Translations under genes and position numbers: made by a program | The notes under the pieces: generated by a model | The model's database searches: none | What the model was told of the DNA's origin: nothing | What the model saw: only the letters and a program-made list of their open reading frames with translations | From: Bacteroidota bacterium | Lineage (GTDB): Bacteria; Bacteroidota; Ignavibacteria; Ignavibacteriales; Ignavibacteriaceae | Direction: 5' to 3' | Assembly (NCBI GenBank): GCA_021831685.1 | Contig: JAKBMG010000116.1 | Span: 1-33,980, forward strand | Length of the DNA stretch: 33,980 nt | Shown: positions 17,504 to 26,186 of the stretch, piece after piece | How positions within the stretch are numbered: the stretch's first letter is position 1 | Layout: each line of letters opens with the position of its first letter

Positions 17504-17629
17504 TTTGAAAAACGAATTTGAAGATTTATTGTATTTCAAAATTATAGATTCAGCCAATAAACACCAAACGAAGATATGCCTACCAATCGGTGGGAGTATT
17601 GTCTTTTAGCACAGGATTTGGCAAAAAAA

Positions 17630-18031
17630 TTAGATTATAGAAAAAAGAGCAAACTCGATATTTGAAGATTCCTTATACTTTTTAATTTTATCCGCAAACC
17701 ATCCTTCATCAATGTTGTTAACTCCGGCAGTAGACCTTAACCATTTTAATTCTTTGTCATAATTTGAAAAATCTGAGAAGGTTAATTTTAGTCCGTCGGA
17801 AACGAACGACTGGGCAACTTTTGCAGTGGAAAATTTTATCGGATCATCCGCAATATATTTATTTACCAGCAAGCTCTTTAACGTGTCTTCGTAAAACTCC
17901 TTGGCAAACCCAAGTTTTAATGCAACATCGCGAATAATTTGCTTTTCCGGTTCAGTTAATTGATTATCTTTTTTAGCTACGATCAGTAGCCCCTTTAAGT
18001 AATTGCTCTTGTCTTGAAGTGTAAGCTCCAT
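17630..18031 (-). CDS. TerB-like helical protein, function unknown
   Basis: A 133-residue soluble, helix-rich protein. The opening DKSNYLKGLLIVAKKDNQLTEPEKQIIRDVALKLGFAKEF resembles the start of TerB-fold (tellurite-resistance protein B-like) domains: an acidic helix followed by a D-x-Q-L-T-x-x-E turn. The second half, ending FALFSII, has no motif I recognise. TerB-fold proteins are scattered across bacteria with no shared proven function, and no tellurite genes are nearby. It lies 121 bp downstream of the cytidylate-kinase-like gene and 138 bp upstream of tdh. GGAG precedes the ATG by five bases. The family call is tentative. Confidence 0.6.
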   Translation of the reverse strand: MELTLQDKSNYLKGLLIVAKKDNQLTEPEKQIIRDVALKLGFAKEFYEDTLKSLLVNKYIADDPIKFSTAKVAQSFVSDGLKLTFSDFSNYDKELKWLRSTAGVNNIDEGWFADKIKKYKESSNIEFALFSII

Positions 18032-18152
18032 TCCAACTCCACAAAAAATTTGAGTGTTAAACTACAAAAAATTAATTAAGAGAAAAATTCTAAAAACTCG
18101 TCTGGAATGCCAAAATATCCCCAATGTGTTTACAAACAATAATTTCCAAAGC

Positions 18153-18863
18153 TTAGTCGAAGAAGAAAAAACTTGAAAACTTTTTAAGTAACCCAGTTTT
18201 AATAATTTCCGCGCAATCTTCATCGTTTTGAAGCCCTGTATTAATAATAAGATGATATAAAAGAGGATCTGAGATGTCTTTATGAAAATAATTTCGCAAA
18301 TACTCTTTCCTATCAGCATCTTCTCGCTTTATAAAATCTAAAGCATCTTTTTTATCGAGGTTGAATAACTGCTGAATATGTGAGATACGGGCTTCAATAG
18401 GAGCTACTAAACGGATATGATAAGCATTTGACAAATTTGATGTAATAATGTTGGCGCCTCTGCCAATTATAATTACATTGCCAATCCGTCCAAGTTCAAA
18501 TATTGTCTTTGTTGTTTTATGGGCTAGAGACCAAACACCCGGTTGTCCTGCAAGCAATTCATTTAAAATCGAATTCATGCTCGGGTATTTTTTCTCTTCC
18601 ATTAACTTAGAAAGGGTTTCGGGGAGATGATGATCTTGCAGAACTTTTTCAATTAAGTTTTTGTCGAATACCGCCCAATGAGCCTTATTGTTTAATTTTT
18701 GAAAAATATCGATCAATAATTCCGAAATCTTATCTGCTCTTGCTCCGGTTTCCCGCGAAATAGTAATACAAGGTCCGATAGGTTCTTTTGGTTGCCTCGA
18801 ATCCTTTAAAGCAGAATGCGACTCAATATACAATTTTGCTTTTTCAAATGATCCTATTGTCAT
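18153..18863 (-). CDS. Cytidylate kinase-like P-loop family protein
   Basis: A 236-residue protein resembling the cytidylate-kinase-like family (Pfam PF13189). GPCITISRETGARADKISELL near 30-50 occupies the P-loop position but lacks the classic GxxGxGKS/T, as is usual for this family. FDKNLIEKVLQDHHLP and GNVIIIGRGANIITS are typical downstream motifs, followed by a lid-like KREDADRKEYLRNYF. The natural substrate of this family is not established. The frame continues 17 codons upstream to a TTG (18912-18914), but ATG at 18861-18863 is preferred because GGGAGAG lies five bases before it. The run FFFFD at the C-terminus reflects a T-rich 3' end. Confidence 0.75.
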   Translation of the reverse strand: MTIGSFEKAKLYIESHSALKDSRQPKEPIGPCITISRETGARADKISELLIDIFQKLNNKAHWAVFDKNLIEKVLQDHHLPETLSKLMEEKKYPSMNSILNELLAGQPGVWSLAHKTTKTIFELGRIGNVIIIGRGANIITSNLSNAYHIRLVAPIEARISHIQQLFNLDKKDALDFIKREDADRKEYLRNYFHKDISDPLLYHLIINTGLQNDEDCAEIIKTGLLKKFSSFFFFD

Positions 18864-19166
18864 TTCATCTCTCCCAAAAAAATTTGTTAGAAAAGGAAAA
18901 AGTTCGTTTTGCAAATCTTTCCGGATAAATCTTGCACAGGATTAGCGCTAATAAAATTTTATTCTAGAAATAACATCTATTCAAATGTCGATAATAATTT
19001 GATTAATTGAAAGTGCATTTGTTTTCTATTTCATAAGTACATTCTATTATTGAGATTATTTCTCTTAAAAATTTATCGTAAATTAATAGTATTATTTTTT
19101 TGAAGTTAATTTTTTTAACTCCAAGATAAAATATTTTTTCAAAGAAATTTTAATGGAGAAAAATTT
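18864..19166. other. Divergent intergenic region before fumC
   Basis: AT-rich spacer between the divergently transcribed kinase-like gene and fumC. It must hold promoters in both directions, but no -35/-10 pair is convincing. A short inverted repeat GTTAA...TTAAC lies about 50 bases before fumC. No RNA gene or repeat copy was seen. Confidence 0.5.
18869..18875 (-). promoter_or_regulatory. Shine-Dalgarno fixing the cytidylate-kinase-like start
   Basis: GGGAGAG on the minus strand, then ATGAA, then ATG (18861-18863). It favours this ATG over the upstream TTG that extends the frame. Confidence 0.7.
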
Positions 19167-20558
19167 ATGGACTATAGAATCGAAACCGACAGTATGGGAG
19201 AAATAAAAGTGCCTACAAGTAAATATTACGGCGCTCAAACTGCCAGATCTTTGATGAACTTTAAAATTGGTGGAGAAAAATTTCCGCGCGAATTGATAAG
19301 AGCGCTTGGTATTCTTAAAAAAGCTGCTGCTTTAACAAATAGAGAGCTTGGTATTTTAACGGTAGAGAAAGCAGACCTTATAGTTAAAGCTGCCGATGAG
19401 GTTATCGAAGGAAAGCTTGACGACCATTTTCCTCTGGTTGTCTGGCAGACGGGAAGCGGCACTCAGACAAACATGAATGCCAATGAGGTTATTTCTAACC
19501 GGGCGATTCAACTTTCAGGCGGACAAATGGGAAGTAAAAAACCCATTCACCCGAATGACGATGTAAACAAAGCTCAGTCTTCTAACGATACTTTCCCTAC
19601 CGCCATGCATATTGCCGCTGTTGAAGAGATTCATAGAAGACTTATTCCCATGGTTACTAAGCTTCGCGATGCGCTTGCAAAAAAATCTTTTGAGTTTAAA
19701 GATATTATTAAAATCGGTAGAACACATTTAATGGATGCAACTCCTCTTACGCTTGGACAGGAATTTTCCGGCTATGCGCAGCAATTAACAAACGGACTTG
19801 AAAGGATTAACACATCCCTTCCGCATCTTTATGAATTGGCTTTAGGCGGAACAGCGGTAGGAACCGGCTTAAATACTCATCCTGAATTTGCCGTAAAAGC
19901 TGCCGCTAAAATTGCTGAGTTAACCGGAAGTCCCTTTGTCTCGGCTCGCAATAAATTCGAAGCGCTTGCAACACACGATGCGCTTGTCGAAACAAGCGGT
20001 GTACTTAAAACATTAGCAGCATCTTTAATGAAAATTGCGAATGATATTAGATGGCTTGGCTCCGGTCCCCGCTGTGGTATTGGGGAATTATCCCTTCCGG
20101 AAAATGAACCCGGGAGTTCAATTATGCCTGGAAAAGTTAATCCCACACAGAGCGAAGCAATGACGATGGTTTGTGTCCAAGTTTTTGGTAATGATGCAAC
20201 TGTAACTTTCGCCGGCGCAAGCGGAAATTTTGAACTTAATGTGTTTAAGCCAGTAATTATTTTTAATGTGCTTCAATCCATTCGCCTTCTTGCAGATGCC
20301 TGTGAAAGTTTTACCGACAATTGCGTTGTAGGAATTCAAGCGAATGAAATAAATATTAAAAAGCATTTGGAAAATTCTTTAATGCTTGTAACGGCGCTTA
20401 ATCCCCATATCGGGTATGATAATGCTGCAAAAGTTGCAAAGAAAGCTCATAAAGAAAATAAAACATTGCGAGAAGTTGCAATTGAACTTGAACTATTAAC
20501 AGGTGAAAAGTTTGATGAAGTTGTTCGTCCGGAAAAAATGACCGGCCCAAAGGCTTAA
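19167..20558 (+). CDS. fumC: Fumarate hydratase, class II
   Basis: TCA-cycle enzyme that interconverts fumarate and L-malate without an iron-sulphur cluster. The 463-residue length is normal. Motifs in order are [60 protein letters not shown] with the catalytic-site histidine, and the superfamily signature [16 protein letters not shown] with the catalytic serine loop. The aspartase/argininosuccinate lyase superfamily shares the last motif, but the whole pattern matches FumC. GGAG lies eight bases before the ATG. It is a single-gene unit ending in a hairpin shared with the converging Rossmann gene. Confidence 0.97.
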   Translation: MDYRIETDSMGEIKVPTSKYYGAQTARSLMNFKIGGEKFPRELIRALGILKKAAALTNRELGILTVEKADLIVKAADEVIEGKLDDHFPLVVWQTGSGTQTNMNANEVISNRAIQLSGGQMGSKKPIHPNDDVNKAQSSNDTFPTAMHIAAVEEIHRRLIPMVTKLRDALAKKSFEFKDIIKIGRTHLMDATPLTLGQEFSGYAQQLTNGLERINTSLPHLYELALGGTAVGTGLNTHPEFAVKAAAKIAELTGSPFVSARNKFEALATHDALVETSGVLKTLAASLMKIANDIRWLGSGPRCGIGELSLPENEPGSSIMPGKVNPTQSEAMTMVCVQVFGNDATVTFAGASGNFELNVFKPVIIFNVLQSIRLLADACESFTDNCVVGIQANEINIKKHLENSLMLVTALNPHIGYDNAAKVAKKAHKENKTLREVAIELELLTGEKFDEVVRPEKMTGPKA

Positions 20559-20582
20559 GTTCTGATATAAATAAGATAAATC

Positions 20583-20615
20583 GAGATGACATCCTTTTCT
20601 AAAAGATGTCATCTC
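20583..20615. terminator. Bidirectional terminator-like hairpin
   Basis: A perfect 11-bp stem GAGATGACATC / GATGTCATCTC (20583-20593 and 20605-20615) encloses an 11-nt loop that can itself extend the stem (CTTTTCTAAAA). It sits exactly between the converging fumC and the Rossmann gene. T-runs after the stem are weak on both strands, so termination efficiency is uncertain. Confidence 0.65.
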
Positions 20616-20628
20616 TTCATTATAAGCT

Positions 20629-22329
20629 TTACGCTTTCATCCTTGTGCCTTGTTCTTCATGAATGAAAAGCCAACTGCATATCTTTCCAATATTTATTTC
20701 TTCAAAATAATTCCAGTATTCTTTTGTACGGACATGCATAGAGCTTGTCTCAGTGGCGGGAATTTTTTCTGCCTCGTCTATCAACTCTGAAATTCTTGTC
20801 TGCCATTTGCTCATGTTAATTGGACGCAAATCAACCCACCCTTCGTTAGACCATTTTTCAATATTCTCTTTAGAAATATCAAGTACGTTCTCTCCGCGAA
20901 ATGCAGGTATTTTTATTGTGTTTCCTCTTAACAAAGACTCTCCGTCCGGCAAAAGCACCGGTATACCGATTGAAATTATTTCACTTCTTAGCTTAGAATT
21001 TTCTGTGATAATTTCAAAACATTTTTCGGATAGCTCTTTCGAAGACAAGCTTAAAACATCTTTCATAGTTTTATTGAATAAACTTATTAGATGAATTTCG
21101 TACAGCAGCTTTGAAAGCCTCGGCGGTCCCAGCAATTCAAAAGCTACACTGCTTACATGATTTTCTTTTTCAAGCTGATTAAGTTTTTTAACTGCCATGT
21201 GTTGTAAATATCCCGCACGGTAGGTCGGCTCCATTGTTGCATGGTCTAATGAGCTGACGATATCATGCCCGGTGTTGCCGCCCTTAATTTCGTAGATAAC
21301 AACGTCGGCAATTTCTTCGGGTGTAACAAATTCCATCTGTTTTTGTGCTGAAATGGTTTCAAATTCGCCCTTAGAAAAGATTCCATTCTCGCCGGTGTCG
21401 ATAAAAACAGATTTTAAGGTTTCTCCTGTTGTCCTGTATTGTTTATCCGAAAAGAGAACAAATTTATCTTTAAGAGGAACAGCTTCTGTAACAGGTACAT
21501 CTACCAGCTCTATAGCTTGGCCTCTTTTTTTAATTTCACCGTATTCTATCTTTTTCCATGCAATAGCTGCGGTTGGTTTTATTTCTTTTGTGATAGGTCC
21601 ATCGGGAGTTCTTGCCATCAAAAAGAGTAAAAGCGTATGAGCGCCGGCAATTGAAGATTTGCTTAACAAAACGCGTGAAGGCTTTTCTTCGCTGTGGGTA
21701 TAAGGAATGTTAAGTCCCATTCCTCCGGTTCCGCTTGTGCCGATCTTAACATAAATTTCGGATTTAACCCGGCTCATACTGGAATATAAAATTTGAACAT
21801 GCCGGATTAGCTGAGGGATATAAAGAGTGCAAAGAAGTTTTTCTGTTTCTGTTACCAGGTCATCATAACCGGCATTGGTTTTTATTGCTTTGAAGATGCT
21901 GCGATAAGTTGTATAAACATCCTGGTAAGCAATTGCCGTTGCAGTATTGATGCAGTCAACAACAATATCCGGCTTGTAGAGAGTAAGAAGGTTATAAAGT
22001 GCTGAATTTTTCAGAATCTCTTCTGAAAGTTCATCCATAGTATCCTGCATCAAAATTTTTCGTTTCTCTTTGTCTGAAAGGATGGAAAGCCTATTCAAAT
22101 CCTTAAACTCATTGCGTACAAAAATATCTCCTCCCCAAGGAATAAAATAGTTTTGCCCTTTCTCAGGAAATTCTTGACTTAATTTTGAAACTGCTTCTTC
22201 CGCTTCGGATAATTTTAATGATGTAATAATAATTTGCTTGGGCATTTGTTCGACTAATTTTCTTGCAACTGCGTTGCCTACTAAGCCCCAACCTCCGAGG
22301 ACGAGTACCGTTTTGTTTTGGATATTCAT
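20629..22329 (-). CDS. Large Rossmann (SDR-like) protein, function unknown
   Basis: A 566-residue protein whose N-terminus VLVLGGWGLVGNAVARKL is a classic GxxGxxG NAD(P)-binding fold. IVVDCINTATAIAYQDVY near 120-137 fits the substrate region of an epimerase/short-chain dehydrogenase, but no clear YxxxK catalytic pair was found. KIGTSGTGGMGLNIPYTHSEEKPSR near 200-225 is striking and glycine-rich. The remaining roughly 300 residues have no motif I recognise and make it about twice the usual SDR length. No signal peptide or membrane segment is seen. AGGG precedes the ATG. It stands alone, divergent from the TPR gene and converging on fumC, so context gives no substrate. Confidence 0.7.
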   Translation of the reverse strand: MNIQNKTVLVLGGWGLVGNAVARKLVEQMPKQIIITSLKLSEAEEAVSKLSQEFPEKGQNYFIPWGGDIFVRNEFKDLNRLSILSDKEKRKILMQDTMDELSEEILKNSALYNLLTLYKPDIVVDCINTATAIAYQDVYTTYRSIFKAIKTNAGYDDLVTETEKLLCTLYIPQLIRHVQILYSSMSRVKSEIYVKIGTSGTGGMGLNIPYTHSEEKPSRVLLSKSSIAGAHTLLLFLMARTPDGPITKEIKPTAAIAWKKIEYGEIKKRGQAIELVDVPVTEAVPLKDKFVLFSDKQYRTTGETLKSVFIDTGENGIFSKGEFETISAQKQMEFVTPEEIADVVIYEIKGGNTGHDIVSSLDHATMEPTYRAGYLQHMAVKKLNQLEKENHVSSVAFELLGPPRLSKLLYEIHLISLFNKTMKDVLSLSSKELSEKCFEIITENSKLRSEIISIGIPVLLPDGESLLRGNTIKIPAFRGENVLDISKENIEKWSNEGWVDLRPINMSKWQTRISELIDEAEKIPATETSSMHVRTKEYWNYFEEINIGKICSWLFIHEEQGTRMKA

Positions 22330-22533
22330 AAAAAACCCTATTCTATTTATTTAATAATGGTCAAAATTAAAGCTTAAACAAACGCAATGCAATTGAAAAT
22401 ATAGATTTATTTGTCCGTCAATTTGACCGCAATTTTACTTTTTACAACCGTTAAGCGAAAGTGGTTTGATAATTTTTACATAATGAATTATTTATGCAAT
22501 GTAAAATTTGACTAATAATTTAACATTTTAATA

Positions 22534-22538
22534 AAGGA
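22534..22538 (+). promoter_or_regulatory. Shine-Dalgarno supporting the TPR gene TTG start
   Basis: AAGGA lies eight bases before TTG at 22547-22549. No ATG lies in frame near the N-terminus, so this site supports the TTG start. Confidence 0.65.
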
Positions 22539-22546
22539 ATATTTTT

Positions 22547-23032
22547 TTGGCGACAGATAAAAATGTTACACTTGCGGCAGAGTATTTTGATAAAGCAGTC
22601 AAATCTCAAGTTAAGGGAAAGATTGAAACAGCTATTGAAAATTACAGAGCATCAATCGAAATCTTTCCTACTGCAGAAACGCATGTTTATTTAGGAATTG
22701 CTTATAGCCTTCAAGGTTGTTTTGATGAAGCAATTTCCGAATGTAAAATTGCAATCAGCCTAAAATCAGATTTTGGAATGCCATACAATAATATCGGTGA
22801 TTATTTAATTAGTCTCGGTAAACCTGATGAAGCAATTTCGTGGCTTGAAAAAGCGTTAACATTTAGGGATTGCAGTTTGAATTATCAAACATACTTTAAC
22901 CTTGGAAAGGTTTATGAGAAAAAGTGGGATTTTCTTAGAGCACTTCGTTTTTACAACAATTCGCTTGACTTTTATCCTGATTTCGATGAAGCTCAAAATG
23001 CGATAATTAGAATTTCCGCATTAATGAATTAA
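22547..23032 (+). CDS. TPR repeat protein
   Basis: A 161-residue soluble protein made almost entirely of tetratricopeptide repeats. AAEYFDKAVKSQVKGKIETAIENYRASIEIFP, THVYLGIAYSLQGCFDEAISECKIAISLKS and PYNNIGDYLISLGKPDEAISWLEKAL are successive units. A further unit ends SLDFYPDFDEAQNAI. TPR arrays are protein-binding scaffolds; the partner is unknown. No signal peptide or membrane helix is present, so it is likely cytoplasmic. The start is TTG with AAGGA eight bases upstream. It diverges from the Rossmann gene over a 217-bp spacer in which I could not assign a promoter. Confidence 0.88.
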   Translation: MATDKNVTLAAEYFDKAVKSQVKGKIETAIENYRASIEIFPTAETHVYLGIAYSLQGCFDEAISECKIAISLKSDFGMPYNNIGDYLISLGKPDEAISWLEKALTFRDCSLNYQTYFNLGKVYEKKWDFLRALRFYNNSLDFYPDFDEAQNAIIRISALMN

Positions 23033-23194
23033 GGGCATCTCAAAAACCACATTTTTGCTCCCGGAGTTTTATAAAACGTCCCATCTGGATTTTTAATAAT
23101 CAATATTTAATCCTCTTTTTTATTGAAAGCTTCTATTAGCACCTTGCAAAAAAATCTATTCAAAGTTTTACTTATTTGAACGAGACTGTGTCAA

Positions 23195-23337
23195 TTTTGT
23201 CACACTTTTTTTTCTGCAATATTTAGGTAAGTTTTATAGGCTTGGTGGAGGCTTGTTTTAGGCTTGTCAGAAGCCTGGTAGAAATTGGGAAAATTTAGTC
23301 AAAAAACAGAGGGAAAAAAGACTAAAGTGTGACAAAA
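23195..23337. repeat. 143-bp inverted-repeat-flanked element
   Basis: TTTTGTCACACTTT (23195-23208) and its exact complement AAAGTGTGACAAAA (23324-23337) face each other, and flanking T- and A-rich bases extend the similarity. Inside, the heptamer AGGCTTG appears three times, the last forming the hairpin AGGCTT-GTCAG-AAGCCT (23260-23276). It looks like a small non-coding repeat unit rather than a terminator, since no U-run follows the inner hairpin. Confidence 0.55.
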
Positions 23338-23362
23338 ATGGTCGACGGTGGGAAATAGAATG

Positions 23363-23401
23363 TGGAATATGGAATATGGGGGATGGAATATGGAATATGG
23401 G
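23363..23401. repeat. Short tandem repeat, 18-bp units
   Basis: TGGAATATGGAATATGGG occurs at 23363-23380 and again, identical, at 23384-23401, giving a 21-bp period. Each unit is itself two copies of GGAATAT. Further imperfect TGGGA units flank it. This would allow slippage between strains. Confidence 0.75.
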
Positions 23402-23534
23402 AAGTGGGACATTTCTCTCCGAATGTTCGATAGATTGATAGCAAATTAAATTCTTCAAGAAATATTATTGTAATGTAGTTTAACTTTGAAAGTATTAAAT
23501 TTGTTTTTAAAAATATGGAACTGATAGAAATTAT

Positions 23535-24500
23535 ATGAAAGTAACAGAACATCTTTCTAAGGCAAAAGAACCCTTAATCAGCTTTGAGTTAATTCCGCCA
23601 AAACGAGGTGGGGATATAAAAAGTTTACTCTCGGTTTTGGACGATATAACAAAATTCAATCCCCCATTTATAGATATAACAAGTCACTCGGCTGAAGTTT
23701 ATTATGAAGAGACTCCGCACGGTATCGAAAAAAAAATTAAGAGGAAAAGGCCCGGCACGCTGGGCATTTGCGCACTTATCCAGAATAAATATAATATTGA
23801 CGCAGTGCCACATATTCTAACTCAGGGATTTACCCGCGAGGAAACGGAAGATTTTTTAATCGAGTTAAGATATTTAGGAATTGACAATGTGCTCGCCATT
23901 CGCGGCGATGACAACGGTTATCAAAAGCCAATACCTGAAGGGAAAAGCGCTAATAAACATGCCGTTGATTTAGTAGCACAAATTGTTTCAATGAATCGCG
24001 GCAAATATTTGGAAGAGAATCTTTTGGATGCAAAACCTTCTGATTTTTGTGTTGGGGTAGGCGGCTACCCGGAGAAGCATTACGAAGCTCCAAACTTAAT
24101 TACCGATATAAAATTTGCTAAAGCAAAAGTAGATGCCGGCGCGGATTATATAGTGACTCAAATGTTCTACGATAACAAAGCTTATTTTAATTATGTTGAA
24201 CTGTCCCGGAAAGAAGGCGTAAATGTACCGATAATTCCCGGGCTAAAGATTTTAACTAATAAAACCCATCTGATTAACGTTCCTAAGAATTTTTATATTA
24301 ATCTTCCTTCTGAGTTAGTTGACGAAGTTTATGCCGCAAAGAATGAGCATGTAATGGACATTGGTGTTGAGTGGGCGGCTAAGCAAGTTGAAGAGCTTTT
24401 TAATAAAGGAGTTTTAAGCATTCATTTTTATATAATGCAAAATTCCGGACCAGTAAAAAAAATGATGGATAGATTAAAGCTTCATAAAAAAATATATTAA
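23535..24500 (+). CDS. metF: Methylenetetrahydrofolate reductase
   Basis: FAD-dependent reductase that makes 5-methyl-THF from 5,10-methylene-THF for methionine synthesis. The 321-residue protein is the single-domain bacterial form. Key segments are the N-terminal ISFELIPPKRGGD with the conserved glutamate (SFE), IDITSHSAEVYYEETPH, LAIRGDDNG (flavin site), FCVGVGGYPEKHYEAPN, and DYIVTQMFYDNKAYFNYVE with the conserved Gln-Met-Phe-Tyr-Asp. The ATG has only a weak ribosome site. The next gene begins 20 bp downstream, so they may be co-transcribed. Confidence 0.94.
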   Translation: MKVTEHLSKAKEPLISFELIPPKRGGDIKSLLSVLDDITKFNPPFIDITSHSAEVYYEETPHGIEKKIKRKRPGTLGICALIQNKYNIDAVPHILTQGFTREETEDFLIELRYLGIDNVLAIRGDDNGYQKPIPEGKSANKHAVDLVAQIVSMNRGKYLEENLLDAKPSDFCVGVGGYPEKHYEAPNLITDIKFAKAKVDAGADYIVTQMFYDNKAYFNYVELSRKEGVNVPIIPGLKILTNKTHLINVPKNFYINLPSELVDEVYAAKNEHVMDIGVEWAAKQVEELFNKGVLSIHFYIMQNSGPVKKMMDRLKLHKKIY

Positions 24501-24520
24501 AAAAGAAATAGCCTTTTGAA

Positions 24521-25516
24521 ATGAAAACAATAAAACCACCGAGACTAAAAAAAATTAAATGGGGAGTTGCAGGCTGCGGAAGATATACTGAATTTTCTTT
24601 TATACCGACGCTTCATCTTTTGAGAAGAAGTACTCTGGATTCTGTTTTTAGCAACAATCGCGAAAGAGCAAAATTTATTTCGGAAAAATTCGGGGCTCCG
24701 AATTATTTCAATAACTATGAAGAGTTCTTGCATTCCGACATAGATGCTGTTTATATCGGCAGCGCGAATAATCATCATTACGAAGAAGTAATAAAGGCTG
24801 CGGAAGCCGGGAAAAATATTTTATGCGAAAAACCTTTGGCGCTTACTTCTGCCCAGGCGGAAAAAATGGTGAATGTTTGCAAGCGGCATAATGTTCTTTT
24901 GTCGGTTAATTATCCTCTGCGTTTTCATCCTTCAATTTTAAAAGCAAAGGAGTTGTTGGATAATCAACTTTTGGGAAAGCTTATTTCAATAAATGTTTCA
25001 TATAATTTTGATTTACCACCGGATACAAATTTCAGATTTAAAAAAGAAGAGAGCGGAGGCGGTGCTTTAAGAGATGTAGGAACACATATGATAGATTTAC
25101 TCCGGTTTTTCGGTGGAGAAATTGCCGAGATTAACGGAGTGATGGACAATATAATTTATGGTAGTGAAGTTGAAGATTTCGCCGCCGCAATTTGTAATTA
25201 TAAAGAAGGCGGCTACGGTTATTTCAATGTTTCTTTCAACAGCAAGAAGGGAATTAACCGGATTGAAATATTGGGGCATAAAGGTGCGATTAGCATTGAT
25301 CATTTAATAGCTGCAAAGAACGCCACTTCAAAATTAAATATTCTGCTTGAAGGTGAGGCTAGGAAATCATTTAGGAAAAGAGCAAATAAACTTTTTAATT
25401 TGCTAAAGTCAGTTCAAACATCCTTCTTAAATAATGAAGAACCTCTTGTTACGGGCTATGATGGCTTCGTTAATATGAAAATAATGGAAGAGCTTGAAAA
25501 GAAATGTCGCCGTTAA
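24521..25516 (+). CDS. Gfo/Idh/MocA family oxidoreductase
   Basis: NAD(P)-dependent sugar or cyclitol dehydrogenase family, 331 residues. The Rossmann start is KWGVAGCGRYTEFSFIPTL, the family signature is CEKPLALTSAQAEKMV, and the C-terminal alpha/beta domain holds GGGALRDVGTHMIDLLRFFGGE with the catalytic-region Asp and His. Substrates in this family range from inositol to UDP-sugars and cannot be called from sequence. The stop lies 13 nt inside the next gene (class II aldolase), so the two are translationally linked. That suggests one pathway, perhaps dehydrogenation and retro-aldol cleavage of a sugar derivative (inference). Confidence 0.88.
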   Translation: MKTIKPPRLKKIKWGVAGCGRYTEFSFIPTLHLLRRSTLDSVFSNNRERAKFISEKFGAPNYFNNYEEFLHSDIDAVYIGSANNHHYEEVIKAAEAGKNILCEKPLALTSAQAEKMVNVCKRHNVLLSVNYPLRFHPSILKAKELLDNQLLGKLISINVSYNFDLPPDTNFRFKKEESGGGALRDVGTHMIDLLRFFGGEIAEINGVMDNIIYGSEVEDFAAAICNYKEGGYGYFNVSFNSKKGINRIEILGHKGAISIDHLIAAKNATSKLNILLEGEARKSFRKRANKLFNLLKSVQTSFLNNEEPLVTGYDGFVNMKIMEELEKKCRR

Positions 25517-26142
25517 AAGAATTAGTTGAAATCTGCCACCGGGTTTATGAAAAGGGCTTTGTTGCTGCTTATGACGGGAATTTATCTGTAAAGATTTCAA
25601 ATAATAAATATTTAATAACCCGCTCCGGAGTTTGTAAAGGAGAAGTTTCCGAAGATGATATTTTGGAAATTGATCCCAGCGGAAAAATATTAAACGGAAA
25701 AGGAAAAATTACTACCGAAGCGAAAATTCATTTGTTTGCTTATTCAAAAAGAAAAAACATTAATGCAGTTGTTCATTGCCATCCGGTTTATGCAACGGGA
25801 TTTGCGACATTTGGCGAAGGCTTTACAAAATATATTTTTCCCGAAGTAATTTTAACACTTGGAAAAGTACCTCTTTGCGATTATGGAACGCCATCGACAG
25901 AGGAATTGACACAGAGTATGGAACCATATATAAAGGATTCATGGGCTCTGCTTTTGAAGAATCACGGAGCAGTTACTTTTGGAAATACTTTGAAAGATGC
26001 ATACTTCAAAATGGAAAAGTTAGAACAATCGGCAAAGATTCTTTTTGTTGCGAGAATGCTCGGCGGGGAAAAAGAAATTCCGGCAGAAAAGGTTATTGAA
26101 CTTTTGGGAATTGCTAAAACCGTTTATGGAATTGAAAAATAA
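25504..26142 (+). CDS. Class II aldolase/adducin family protein (FucA-like)
   Basis: Zinc-dependent aldolase or epimerase family, 212 residues, close in length to L-fuculose-1-phosphate aldolase (215). Zinc ligands are visible as VVHCHPVYATGF (two histidines) and KNHGAVTFG (third histidine). The catalytic glutamate is expected in ITTEAKIHLFAYSKR. YDGNLSVKIS and RSGVCKGEVSEDDIL match the substrate phosphate-binding regions. It could be FucA, ribulose-phosphate epimerase-like or methylthioribulose-phosphate dehydratase-like; the sequence does not decide. It overlaps the oxidoreductase gene by 13 nt. Confidence 0.87.
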   Translation: MSPLKELVEICHRVYEKGFVAAYDGNLSVKISNNKYLITRSGVCKGEVSEDDILEIDPSGKILNGKGKITTEAKIHLFAYSKRKNINAVVHCHPVYATGFATFGEGFTKYIFPEVILTLGKVPLCDYGTPSTEELTQSMEPYIKDSWALLLKNHGAVTFGNTLKDAYFKMEKLEQSAKILFVARMLGGEKEIPAEKVIELLGIAKTVYGIEK

Positions 26143-26186
26143 TAATTAAAATTAAAAGTAGAATAAAAAACAGGATATAAATTTTA

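Larger units (their letters stand above)
23033..23534. other. Repeat-bearing 502-bp spacer before metF
   Basis: No gene is supported; the two minus-strand open frames here are low-complexity products of repeat DNA. The region contains an inverted repeat pair, a small hairpin and a short tandem repeat (listed separately). The metF promoter must lie toward the right end but is not recognisable. Confidence 0.6.

Noticed and set aside
17579-17594. Hairpin CCTACC-AATC-GGTGGG upstream of tdh as a terminator
   Set aside because: The stem is only six pairs with a wobble and no T-run on the minus strand; on the plus strand there is no gene for it to terminate.
18062-18319. 85-residue minus-strand open frame overlapping the cytidylate-kinase-like gene
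   Set aside because: It lies in another frame of a well-supported gene's 3' end, has no recognisable motif and no ribosome site.
20753-21094. 113-residue plus-strand frame inside the Rossmann gene
   Set aside because: Antisense to a continuous 566-codon gene, with no ribosome site or motif.
23267-23552. Two minus-strand open frames (63 and 76 residues) in the spacer before metF
   Set aside because: Their translations are HIPYSIPHIPYS-type repeats generated by the tandem DNA repeat, and one runs into the metF start.
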